A stretch of DNA of 22,550 nucleotides, from the NCBI GenBank assembly GCA_038528235.1, contig JBCBEX010000073.1, positions 1 through 22,550 of the forward strand. The letters run 5' to 3'. Positions 13,498-21,228 of this stretch are shown here, piece after piece. Below the pieces are notes generated by a model. That model did not search any database. It had not been told where the DNA came from and saw only the letters and a list, made by a program, of their open reading frames with translations. Positions within the stretch are counted from its first letter, which is position 1; each line of letters opens with the position of its first letter. The stretch comes from JBCBEX01 sp038528235. Lineage in GTDB: Bacteria; Bacteroidota; Rhodothermia; Rhodothermales; Rubricoccaceae. A program made the translations under genes and the position numbers.

Positions 13498-14409
13498 ATG
13501 GCTTCCCCCAACGGCACCTCCAAGCGCCACCACTTCACCCACCGGCCGACCGTCGAAGGCCCCTTCTCCTGGCACGCCCTCGACGGCTTCGAAGACATCG
13601 TCTACGAGAAAGGCACGCCGGACTCGAACACGGCTGGGATCGCCCGCATCACGATCAACCGCCCGGAGGTGCGCAACGCCTTCCGCCCGACGACCGTCAC
13701 CGAGATGATCCGCGCCATCGACGACGCGCGCGACGACCCGTCCGTCGGCGTGGTGGTGCTCACGGGCGCAGGCGACAAGGCGTTCTGCTCCGGCGGCGAC
13801 CAGCGGATCCGCGGCGACCACGGCTACAAGGAGATGCAGGGCGGCTCGGAGACAGGCATGCAGCGCCTCAACGTGCTTGATTTCCAGACGCGCATCCGCA
13901 CCATCCCGAAGCCCGTCATCGCGGCGGTCAACGGCTGGGCCGTCGGCGGTGGGCACGTGCTCCACGTCGTCTGCGACCTCACCATCGCCAGCGACAATGC
14001 GCGCTTCATGCAGACCGGCCCGAAGGTGGGCTCGTTCGACGCGGGCTACGGCACGACGCACCTCGCGCGCATCGTCGGGCAGAAGAAGGCCCGCGAGATC
14101 TGGTTCCTGTGCCGCGACTACTCCGCGCAGGAGGCGCTCGACATGGGCCTCGTCAACACCGTCGTCCCGCTCACCGAGTTGGAGCGCGAGTATGTCCAGT
14201 GGAGCCGCGAGATCCTCCAGAACTCGAACATCGCCATTCGCATGCTCAAGGCGGCCGCCAACGCCGACGAGGACGGCGGTGCGGGCCTCCAGCAGCTCGC
14301 CGGTCACGCGACGATGCTGTTCTACATGACCGAGGAGGGCCAGGAGGGCAAGAACGCCTACAACGAGCGCCGCAAGCCCGACTTCGACGCCGACGGATAC
14401 CGGCCGTAG
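13498..14409 (+). CDS. menB: 1,4-dihydroxy-2-naphthoyl-CoA synthase (MenB)
   Basis: This 303-residue crotonase-fold enzyme cyclises o-succinylbenzoyl-CoA to DHNA-CoA. Key segments are SGGDQ (98-102), GWAVGGGHVLHVVCD (146-160), which forms the oxyanion hole, and QTGPKVGSFDAGYG (172-185), the MenB signature with the active-site Ser-Phe-Asp (179-181). The C-terminal RRKPDFDADGYRP is also typical. The ATG at 13498 was chosen because residues further upstream lack family similarity and are Arg-rich. A terminator-like hairpin follows 25 bases after the stop, so menB is probably its own unit here. Confidence 0.95.
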   Translation: MASPNGTSKRHHFTHRPTVEGPFSWHALDGFEDIVYEKGTPDSNTAGIARITINRPEVRNAFRPTTVTEMIRAIDDARDDPSVGVVVLTGAGDKAFCSGGDQRIRGDHGYKEMQGGSETGMQRLNVLDFQTRIRTIPKPVIAAVNGWAVGGGHVLHVVCDLTIASDNARFMQTGPKVGSFDAGYGTTHLARIVGQKKAREIWFLCRDYSAQEALDMGLVNTVVPLTELEREYVQWSREILQNSNIAIRMLKAAANADEDGGAGLQQLAGHATMLFYMTEEGQEGKNAYNERRKPDFDADGYRP

Positions 14410-14433
14410 GTCGGCGGCGGCACCGTCTGCGGT

Positions 14434-14472
14434 CCGCGGGGGCACGTTGGATGTAACCCCCGCGGCCGTTTT
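14434..14472 (+). terminator. Rho-independent-like terminator after menB
   Basis: CCGCGGGGG (14434-14442) pairs perfectly with CCCCCGCGG (14457-14465) around a 14-base loop, and TTTT follows at 14469-14472. It begins 25 bases after the menB stop codon. This is the most canonical terminator in the window. Confidence 0.7.
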
Positions 14473-14493
14473 CAGTATCGAAGCCCATCGCAA

Positions 14494-14517
14494 CACGGCC
14501 TCACCGCGGCACCGCCG
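14494..14517. repeat. Degenerate octamer array upstream of a small gene
   Basis: Three 8-bp units, CACGGCCT, CACCGCGG and CACCGCCG, are degenerate copies of CACCGCCA in the same orientation as the array just before menD. The array ends eight bases before the ATG at 14526. A single perfect GCGGTGTG is also present at 14929-14936, before the next gene. Confidence 0.55.
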
Positions 14518-14525
14518 CACTCGTC

Positions 14526-14900
14526 ATGAGCATCCCGTTCACGCTCCCCAACGTCTACGACGGCCTCGCTGAGGGCCACGGCCTCATGCGCGTGGAGCGC
14601 GGCGCCGCAGGCGATGTGCTGGTGATGGAGGTGCAGCTTGCGTGGCTCGGCCTCGTGAAGCAGGCTCCGAGGGTGGTGGCCGTCCCGCTGCGCGACCTCA
14701 CCGAGGTGCGCTTCAAGCGCGGCGCGTTCAAGGACACGCTCTTCCTCCGCCCTGCCCACCTCGACCTGCTGGCAGAGCTGCCCGGCAAGCACAAGGAGCG
14801 CGTGAAGCTGAAGATCAAGAAGCAATACCGCGAGGACATCTACGATCTGCTCGACGAGTTGGAGGAATGGCGTCCCGTCACAGGCATGGACGCCTCGTAG
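14526..14900 (+). CDS. Hypothetical protein, possibly PH-like fold
   Basis: This 124-residue protein was not recognised as a named family. It has no signal peptide or membrane segment. The sequence suggests a strand-rich first half (for example DVLVMEVQLAWLGLVKQAPRVVAVPL) and ends with a basic stretch and a helix (KHKERVKLKIKKQYREDIYDLLDELEEW). This order loosely recalls bacterial PH-like domains, but the likeness is weak. It lies between menB and the BNR-repeat protein on the same strand, preceded by the menB terminator and a degenerate octamer array. Codon use looks like that of its neighbours and supports a real gene. Confidence 0.6.
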   Translation: MSIPFTLPNVYDGLAEGHGLMRVERGAAGDVLVMEVQLAWLGLVKQAPRVVAVPLRDLTEVRFKRGAFKDTLFLRPAHLDLLAELPGKHKERVKLKIKKQYREDIYDLLDELEEWRPVTGMDAS

Positions 14901-14991
14901 CGGGTAGGAACTGCATGGATAGGATGGCGCGGTGTGCCGTATCGTGCCGCTGTCCGCCGTGTGTGTTCCACCCCGACCCTACGCCCCGCTC

Positions 14992-17595
14992 ATGCGACCT
15001 ACTCGCCTGGTTCTCCCGCTTCTCGCTCTTGGCCTCTTCGTCGCGTGGGCGGCACTCCCCGACCTCCCAGCAGACCCGGCCACCTCGGTGGCAGTCCCGG
15101 AAGCCGACCTGCGGCCGCTGACGGAACGCGCTGAGAAAGAAGCGCCTGGCCCCGACCAACGGCCGGCGACGTGGCTCGCCGAGCAGCGGCTCTTCCCCCA
15201 CTTCGAGCACGACGCCGAGGCGTTCCGTGCCGCGCACGCGCAAGCCCTTCAGATGCGAGAGGTCGCGCGCCGGGGCGACACGTTTGGGACCTGGCAGCAG
15301 GCTGGGCCGACCAACATCGGCGGGCGCATCACCAGCATCGCCTTTGCGCCGAGCGCGCCGGACGTGGTCTACGCGGGCGCGGCGACCGGCGGCGCGTTCA
15401 AGTCGCTCGACGCCGGGCGGACGTGGGCGCCCATCTTCGACGACCAGGCCGTGCTCCCCGTTGGCGCAGTGGCGGTTGACCCAACTAACCCGGACCGCGC
15501 ATTCGTGGGCACGGGCGAATCGAACGGCGGGTCGTACAACCTCTCGGGCGGCGGCGTCTTCCGCACCGAGGACGGCGGGGCGACGTGGACCCCGCTCGGG
15601 CTGGAGGAGACGATTACGATCGGCCGCATCCGCATCGATCCCCGCGACCCGGACCGCGTCTTTCTCACCGGCACGGGCGCCTACTTCGGGACGTCGCCCG
15701 CGCGCGGCGTCTACCGCTCCACCGACGGCGGCGACTCCTGGGACCAGGTGCTCTTCGTCTCGGACCGCACGGCGGCCATCGACCTCGTGATGCACCCGAC
15801 CTCGCCCGACACGCTCTACGCGACGATGTGGGAGCGCGAGCGCACGCCGACGACGGCCTTCCTCTCCGGCACGACCAGCGGCGTCTACCGCTCCGCCGAC
15901 GGCGGCGACACGTGGACGCTCCTCGGGGCGACGGACGGCCTGCCTGGCCCGGCGGACGACATCGGGCGCATCGGCCTCGCGACCTGCGACGGCGACCCCG
16001 ACCGGATGTACGCGCTCTACAACGACGGCCGCGTCCTGACCGACCTCTACCGCTCCGAGGACGGCGGCGTTTCGTGGGCGCGGGACCCCCGATCGGGCGC
16101 GCTGCCTGGCTTCAGCGGCGGCTTCTCCTGGTACTTCGGCAACGTCCGCTGCGACCCCCTCGACGCGGAGCGCGTCTTCGTCCTCGACGTGCCGCTCGTC
16201 GTGTGGGAAGGCAACGGCTGGTTCGACCAGTACGGCTACGAGGTGCTCCACGTCGACCACCACGCGCTCGCGTTCAAGCCCGACGACCCGACCTACGTGC
16301 TCTCCGGCAACGACGGCGGCTTCGACATCAGCACCGACCGCGGCCTCTCGTGGGAGGCCGTCAACGGCCTCGCCATCACGCAGTTCTACGAGATCGGCCT
16401 CGACCCGAGCAACCCGGAGCGGCTCTACGGCGGCACGCAGGACAACGGCACCGTGCGCACCCGCACCGGCGCGCTCGACGACTTCGACACGATCTACGGC
16501 GGCGACGGCTTCTACGTGATCGTCGACCCGACCGACCCCGACGTGATCTACGCCGAGTCGCAGTTTGGCAACCTCGGCAAGTCGACCGACGGCGGCTTCA
16601 GCTTCGACTTCGCCCTCAACGGCATCGACGGGGGCGAGCCTACGAACTGGTCGACGCCCGTGGTGATGGACCCGAGCGACTCGCAGACGCTCTACTACGG
16701 CACGAACCGCGTCTATCGGACGACCAACGGCGCAGGCTTCTGGACCTCCATCTCGCCCGACCTGACGACGAGTACCGCGGGGCGCCTGAGCGTAGTCACG
16801 GCCATCTCGGTGTCGCCGCTGGACCCCGACGTGCTGTGGGCGGGCACGGGCGACGGCCAGGTGTGGACGACCTCGGACGGCGGCGCGACGTGGGAGGACC
16901 GGACGGGCCCGCTGCCCTTCCGCTACGTCACCCGCGTGGTCGCGCACCCGACCGATGTGACCTCGGCCTATGTGACGCAGTCGGGCCTACGTTGGCGCGA
17001 CCCCACCCCCCGCGTCTTCCGCACGACGGACAGCGGCACGACGTGGACCGCGATCAGCGACGGTCTGCCCGATGCGCCGGTGAATGCCCTCGCCATCGAC
17101 CCGCTCGCGCCGGACACGGTGTTCGTCGGGACCGATGTCGGGCCGTTTGTGAGCCCCGATGCAGGCGCGTCGTGGGAGGCCCTCGGCATCGGCATCCCCG
17201 CCGTCGCCGTGTTCGACCTGAAGATCCACCCGACGGCGCGCTACCTCGCAGCCGGGACGCACGCCCGCTCGCTGTGGACGCTCCAACTGCCCGCCAACCC
17301 TGTCGCGAACGAGCCGACCACTGAGACCGCAGGCGTTACCCTCGCCACGCCGTGGCCGAACCCGGTTGCGACCTCCACGACGGTCCAGTACGTGCTCGGC
17401 AGCCCGGTACAGGTCCGCGTGGAGGTGTTCGATGTGGCCGGACGCCGCGTCGCTACCCTCGCCGAGGGAATGCAGGCGAGCGGCACCCAGACGCTGTCGT
17501 GGTCGCCCGACGCCGGGCTCGCAAACGGGACCTACGTCGTGCGGCTGACCGCAGGCGCGCAGACGCTCACGACGAGGCTCACCCTGGCGCGATGA
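14992..17595 (+). CDS. Secreted BNR/sortilin-like multi-Asp-box protein with sorting domain
   Basis: This 867-residue protein has an N-terminal signal segment (about 1-22). It then has about ten Asp-box motifs of the type S-x-D-x-G-x-x-W, from SLDAGRTW (about 138) to SPDAGASW (about 721), including TEDGGATW, STDGGDSW, SADGGDTW and TTDSGTTW. These mark a multi-bladed beta-propeller of the BNR/VPS10-sortilin type. The end (about 786-867) begins TPWPNPVATSTTVQY and contains VEVFDVAGRRVATL, a FlgD-like/type IX C-terminal sorting domain. It is therefore probably exported and attached to or released from the cell surface; the ligand is unknown. The ATG at 14992 was preferred because it puts the hydrophobic segment at the N terminus. 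It separates menB from menA. Confidence 0.82.
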   Translation: MRPTRLVLPLLALGLFVAWAALPDLPADPATSVAVPEADLRPLTERAEKEAPGPDQRPATWLAEQRLFPHFEHDAEAFRAAHAQALQMREVARRGDTFGTWQQAGPTNIGGRITSIAFAPSAPDVVYAGAATGGAFKSLDAGRTWAPIFDDQAVLPVGAVAVDPTNPDRAFVGTGESNGGSYNLSGGGVFRTEDGGATWTPLGLEETITIGRIRIDPRDPDRVFLTGTGAYFGTSPARGVYRSTDGGDSWDQVLFVSDRTAAIDLVMHPTSPDTLYATMWERERTPTTAFLSGTTSGVYRSADGGDTWTLLGATDGLPGPADDIGRIGLATCDGDPDRMYALYNDGRVLTDLYRSEDGGVSWARDPRSGALPGFSGGFSWYFGNVRCDPLDAERVFVLDVPLVVWEGNGWFDQYGYEVLHVDHHALAFKPDDPTYVLSGNDGGFDISTDRGLSWEAVNGLAITQFYEIGLDPSNPERLYGGTQDNGTVRTRTGALDDFDTIYGGDGFYVIVDPTDPDVIYAESQFGNLGKSTDGGFSFDFALNGIDGGEPTNWSTPVVMDPSDSQTLYYGTNRVYRTTNGAGFWTSISPDLTTSTAGRLSVVTAISVSPLDPDVLWAGTGDGQVWTTSDGGATWEDRTGPLPFRYVTRVVAHPTDVTSAYVTQSGLRWRDPTPRVFRTTDSGTTWTAISDGLPDAPVNALAIDPLAPDTVFVGTDVGPFVSPDAGASWEALGIGIPAVAVFDLKIHPTARYLAAGTHARSLWTLQLPANPVANEPTTETAGVTLATPWPNPVATSTTVQYVLGSPVQVRVEVFDVAGRRVATLAEGMQASGTQTLSWSPDAGLANGTYVVRLTAGAQTLTTRLTLAR

Positions 17596-17624
17596 TCGGT
17601 GCGCGGGCGGCCATCTGGGAGCGG

Positions 17625-17633
17625 TAGCTTGGC
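17625..17633 (+). promoter_or_regulatory. Possible -7 box TAGCTTGGC before menA
   Basis: TAGCTTGG has one mismatch to the Bacteroidota -7 consensus TAnnTTTG and lies 24 bases before the menA ATG at 17658. No -33 TTTG box is at the expected spacing. If active, it would drive menA-menC-menE. The call is weak. Confidence 0.25.
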
Positions 17634-17657
17634 GGTCGCATCAGCCCTTGCTCCCGC

Positions 17658-18596
17658 ATGCCCGACTCAGTCCCTGCCGCCGGTTCCTCGCCTGCCCGAC
17701 TCTCGCCGATGCGCCTCTGGACGCTCGCGGCGCGGCCGAAGACGCTGTGGGCGGCCGTCGCGCCGGTCGTGCTCGGCGGGGCGCTGGCGTGGGAGGCCGA
17801 CCTCTTCCACGCGCTCGCCTGGGGATGCGCGTTCCTCGGGGCCGTGTTCATCCAGATCGGCACCAACTTCGCCAACGACTACCACGACTTCCTCCTCGGC
17901 GCGGACACCGAGCGGCGCGTCGGACCTACGCGCGTGACGCAGGCGGGGCTCGCTACGCCGCAGGCCGTGCGCCGCGCAGCCATTCTGATGTTCGCGCTGG
18001 CCACGCTGGCCGGGGCCTACCTGATGGTGCGCGGCGGCTTGCCCATCGTGATCGTGGGAGTGGCCGCGCTGGCGTGCGGGTGGCTCTACACCGCCGGACG
18101 CAAGTCGCTGGCCTACCTCGGCATCGCGGACCTGTTCGTCTTCGTCTTCTTTGGACCCGTCGCGGTGGGCGGCACCTACTACGTGCAGGCGGCCGACATC
18201 GTGGGCGGCGCGGCGCTACCGCTCGTCGTCCTGCTGGCAGGCGTCGGGCCCGGGTTGCTCTCGACGGCGATCCTGCTGGCCAACAACCTCCGCGACCTGG
18301 AAACGGACGCTGCGGCAAGCAAGCGTACGCTGGTCGTCCGGCTGGGCCGCCGCGCGGGCGTGGCGATGTATGCGGCCTGGGTGCTCCTCGGCGTACTGTG
18401 GCCGCTGGTGCTGACGTACGGCTTCGACGCGCCCATGGGCGCGCTGCTGGGGTGCCTCGCCCTGCCCCTCGTCCTCGGGCCGATCCGCACGCTTGCGCGC
18501 ACCGATGATCCCGCAACCATCGCGCCGGTGCTGGGAGCCACGGCGCGGGCGTTGCTCGTCTACAGCGTGCTGCTGGCCGTGGGCTGGAACCTGTAG
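17658..18596 (+). CDS. menA: 1,4-dihydroxy-2-naphthoate polyprenyltransferase (MenA)
   Basis: This 312-residue UbiA-fold membrane enzyme attaches the polyprenyl chain to DHNA, giving demethylmenaquinone. The first Asp-rich motif NDYHDFLLGADTERRVGP (73-90) binds Mg-prenyl diphosphate, and the second is NNLRDLETD (209-217) followed by KRTLVVRLGR. Several hydrophobic helices are visible, for example about 32-45, 54-70, 105-122, 127-143 and 185-207. The protein proper begins near MRLWTLAARPKTLW; an ATG at 17709 is an alternative start that would drop the 17 preceding low-complexity residues. It begins the menA-menC-menE run, 42 bases ahead of menC. Confidence 0.93.
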   Translation: MPDSVPAAGSSPARLSPMRLWTLAARPKTLWAAVAPVVLGGALAWEADLFHALAWGCAFLGAVFIQIGTNFANDYHDFLLGADTERRVGPTRVTQAGLATPQAVRRAAILMFALATLAGAYLMVRGGLPIVIVGVAALACGWLYTAGRKSLAYLGIADLFVFVFFGPVAVGGTYYVQAADIVGGAALPLVVLLAGVGPGLLSTAILLANNLRDLETDAAASKRTLVVRLGRRAGVAMYAAWVLLGVLWPLVLTYGFDAPMGALLGCLALPLVLGPIRTLARTDDPATIAPVLGATARALLVYSVLLAVGWNL

Positions 18597-18638
18597 CGGG
18601 CCTGTCGGCTGTCAGCGCTCTGGTTCTCCGTTTCGCCC

Positions 18639-19700
18639 ATGCCCGTGCTCTCGGTCTTCCGCTACCGCCTGCCGCTCGTCCGCCCCCTGCCGCTGCGTGG
18701 GCAGACCGTGACCGTGCGGGAAGGTCTGCTCGTACGGCTGAGCGTGGGCGACCACGAGGGCTGGGGCGACGTGGCTCCGCTGCCCGGCTTCAGCGCGGAG
18801 ACGGTGGACGAGGCGACGCAATCGCTCCGGGCGCTCGCGGGGCTGGACGCGGGCGCGCTCCTGGCGGCCCAGCACGACGAGACCCTGCCGCCGTCGGTGC
18901 GCTTCGGCATGGCGCTCGCGCAGTGGGACCTGGATGCACGCCGCCGCGCGGTGCCTCTTCCTGCGGCCCTGGACGGCGAGGCGTCGCCTATCGTCCCGCT
19001 CAATGGCCTGCTCGCGGGCGACGCGGACACGGTCCAGCGCGACGCGCAACGGCTCGCCGCGGAGGGCTACCGCGCGCTGAAGCTCAAAGTCGGGCGCGGC
19101 GCTGTGCAGGACGAGGCTGCTCTCGTGAGGCTGCTCCACGCGGCCCACCCGGACGTTGCGCTGCGTCTGGATGCCAACCAGGCGTGGTCCTACGACGACG
19201 CCCGCCGCTTTGCCGAGGCGCTAGGCGATGCTCAGATCGCATACATCGAGGAGCCGCTGGCCGACCCTGCACGGCTGGCGGACTACACGACGGAGACCGG
19301 CCTCCCGGTCGCGCTCGACGAGTCCGTGACGGCGATGGCACCGGACAACCTCGCCGGCCACGCCTACGCGGCAGCTGTGGTGCTCAAGCCGACGTTCCTC
19401 GGCGGCCGGCGCGCCTGGGCGTTGGCGACGCGAGCGCGGGCTCTGGGACTGCGGGTGACCTGGAGCGCGGCGTTCGAGAGCGGCGTCGGCCTGCGAGGTC
19501 TTGTGGCGATGACCGCTGCGACGGGGGCACCGGACCGCCCGCCGACGCCTGCGGGGCTCGACACCTACCGCTGGCTCGCCGCCGATGTGTTCACGGCAAG
19601 CTCGCCCAAGCTGCCGCTCGGATCGCCGACGGTGGACGTGGCTGAGGCGCTCGCTGCGCGTCAGATCGATCTCGACCGCCTCACGCCCGTCGCGCTGTGA
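18639..19700 (+). CDS. menC: o-Succinylbenzoate synthase (MenC)
   Basis: This 353-residue enolase-superfamily enzyme dehydrates SHCHC to o-succinylbenzoate. The catalytic K-x-K is at Lys148 and Lys150 (ALKLKVG). The metal ligands are Asp178 in LDANQAW, Glu204 in IEEPL and Asp227 in ALDESV, and the second base is Lys250 in VLKPTFLGG. The C-terminal WSAAFESGVGL also fits MenC. Related muconate-lactonising or dipeptide epimerase functions are made unlikely by the flanking menA and menE. Its stop overlaps the menE start by four bases (GTGA), so the two are translationally coupled. Confidence 0.92.
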   Translation: MPVLSVFRYRLPLVRPLPLRGQTVTVREGLLVRLSVGDHEGWGDVAPLPGFSAETVDEATQSLRALAGLDAGALLAAQHDETLPPSVRFGMALAQWDLDARRRAVPLPAALDGEASPIVPLNGLLAGDADTVQRDAQRLAAEGYRALKLKVGRGAVQDEAALVRLLHAAHPDVALRLDANQAWSYDDARRFAEALGDAQIAYIEEPLADPARLADYTTETGLPVALDESVTAMAPDNLAGHAYAAAVVLKPTFLGGRRAWALATRARALGLRVTWSAAFESGVGLRGLVAMTAATGAPDRPPTPAGLDTYRWLAADVFTASSPKLPLGSPTVDVAEALAARQIDLDRLTPVAL

Positions 19701-21127
19701 CCGCTTCTACCCTCGATCCGGTCCGCGCTGCGGCTCAGCGCATGCCCGAAGCGCCTGCGCTCGTGCTCGCCGACGGGCCCGTCTCCTACGCCGACCTCGA
19801 CGCCCAGGTGGACGGCGCGGCGGCGTGGCTCGAAGCCCATGACCTCCGAGCGGGCGACCGCCTGGCGACCCTCGCTGCTCCGTCGCCGGACCTGATTGCG
19901 CTGCTCTGGGGCTGTTGGCGCGCGGGCGTCGTCGCGGCCCCGCTGAGCCTCCGCCTCCCCGACGCCGCCCTCGCCGACCTGATCGAGCGGCTCAGCCCCG
20001 CTGCCCTCGTCACGGACTGGCCAGACGCCGCGTTCTCCCTCCCGACCTACCCCCTGGCCTCCAGACGCGCTGCCCAATCCACGCGCCCGACCCTCGACCT
20101 TCGACCTTCGACCCTCGACCTCCGACCCTGGACTCTCATCCACACCTCCGGCTCTTCCGGCACGCCAAAGGCCGCGCTGCACACCTGGGCGAACCACCTC
20201 TGGAGCGCCCGCGGCTGGATCGAGCGGCTGCGCCTCGGCCCGCAGCATCGGTGGTGGCTCGACCTCCCGCTCTATCACGTTGGCGGGCTGGCGATCCTCG
20301 TCCGGTGTGCGCTTGCGGGCGCAGCGGCCGTGCTGGCCCCACCGAAGACGCCGTTGCCTGAGGCTGTCCGGCGCTACGGCGTCACGCACGCCTCGCTCGT
20401 CGCCACACAGCTACGCCGCGCCCTCGACGACGCGACGCCTGCGGACCTGGACGCGCTACGCGGGATGGACGCGCTTCTCCTCGGTGGCAGCGCCATCCCT
20501 GAGGACGTACTACGCGAGGCGTACGACGCCGGGCTGCCCGTCCTCACGAGCTACGGCATGACCGAGATGACCTCGACCGTCACCGCCACGCCGCCGGACG
20601 CGAGCTTCGAGGTGCTGTGCACCGCCGGGGCGGTGCTTCCTCACCGCGAGGTACGGCTGGCCGACGATGGCGAGATCCTCGTACGTGGCCGCACGCGCTT
20701 CGCGGGCTACCTGGACGACGCCAGGCTCACGGAGCCGTTCGATGCCGACGGTTGGTTCGGCACCCGCGACGTCGGAGCATGGGTCGAGGTCGACGGGCAG
20801 CGGCTCCTGCGCGTGATCGGGCGCACAGACCGGATGTTTATCTCGGGCGGCGAGAACATCCAGCCCGAGGCCATCGAGGCGGCACTGCTGCGGCTGCTGG
20901 GCGTGCGTCGCGCTGCCGTCGTCCCAATCGCCGACGCCGAGTTCGGCCACCGTCCCGTCGCGTTCGTGGAAGCCGACATCGATCTCGGCGCGCTGAGAAC
21001 GACGCTCGATGTGCCAGGCTTCATGCGCCCCGTTGCTGTGCTTCCGTGGCCCGCAGACCTGGAGGATGGGATGAAGCCGGACCTGGTGACGTTGCAACGA
21101 CGCGCCGCCGTAGCCATCGGCGGCTGA
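19697..21127 (+). CDS. menE: o-Succinylbenzoate-CoA ligase (MenE)
   Basis: This 476-residue member of the AMP-forming ligase family activates o-succinylbenzoate to its CoA ester. The P-loop TSGSSGTPK is at 150-158, YGMTEMTSTVT follows, GRTDRMFISGGENIQPEAIE is the hinge/A8 region, and the C-terminal DGMKPD holds the likely catalytic lysine. The start is a GTG that overlaps the menC stop. Just before the P-loop, residues 132-145 (TLDLRPSTLDLRPW) are the translation of six heptamer repeats related to the array upstream of menI, so the linker has apparently absorbed a repeat insertion without losing frame. Confidence 0.93.
   Translation: MTASTLDPVRAAAQRMPEAPALVLADGPVSYADLDAQVDGAAAWLEAHDLRAGDRLATLAAPSPDLIALLWGCWRAGVVAAPLSLRLPDAALADLIERLSPAALVTDWPDAAFSLPTYPLASRRAAQSTRPTLDLRPSTLDLRPWTLIHTSGSSGTPKAALHTWANHLWSARGWIERLRLGPQHRWWLDLPLYHVGGLAILVRCALAGAAAVLAPPKTPLPEAVRRYGVTHASLVATQLRRALDDATPADLDALRGMDALLLGGSAIPEDVLREAYDAGLPVLTSYGMTEMTSTVTATPPDASFEVLCTAGAVLPHREVRLADDGEILVRGRTRFAGYLDDARLTEPFDADGWFGTRDVGAWVEVDGQRLLRVIGRTDRMFISGGENIQPEAIEAALLRLLGVRRAAVVPIADAEFGHRPVAFVEADIDLGALRTTLDVPGFMRPVAVLPWPADLEDGMKPDLVTLQRRAAVAIGG
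20091..20132. repeat. Heptamer array inside menE
   Basis: Six adjacent 7-bp units read CCCTCGA, CCTTCGA, CCTTCGA, CCCTCGA, CCTCCGA and CCCTGGA. Two are perfect CCTTCGA, the reverse complement (rotated) of the TCGAAGG unit at 1501-1555; the others have one or two mismatches. Six units make 42 bases, exactly 14 codons, encoding two copies of the seven-residue TLDLRP(S/W). The array lies directly before the P-loop codons of menE. Confidence 0.85.
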
Positions 21128-21167
21128 GTTGCGTGTTGCCTGAACGCACGCCGACCGCAATCGCTCC

Positions 21168-21216
21168 GCCAAGCCTATCCTTGGCCAGGTTGCTCTTCAC
21201 CCTTTGCCCTTCACTC
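21168..21216. repeat. Inverted repeat and short imperfect heptamers before thiE
   Basis: The gap between menE and thiE holds GCCAAG (21168-21173) and CTTGGC (21180-21185), a perfect 6-bp inverted repeat with a 6-base centre. Three imperfect 7-bp units follow: TTCACCC, TTTGCCC and TTCACTC (21196-21216). The heptamers are weak and may be chance. The inverted repeat could be a small terminator or an operator. Confidence 0.35.
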
Positions 21217-21228
21217 TGCCCTCCTCCG

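Noticed and set aside
13300..14520. Minus-strand open frame (406 codons) opposite menB
   Set aside because: MenB motifs are unambiguous on the plus strand; the other is a compositional shadow.
14878..16947. Long minus-strand open frame (689 codons) opposite the BNR-repeat protein
   Set aside because: The plus strand has clear Asp-box repeats, a signal segment and a sorting domain; the minus frame has no recognisable family.
20617..21228. Long upstream extension of thiE through menE
   Set aside because: It is out of frame with menE coding and Arg-rich; ThiE similarity starts at the ATG at 21229.
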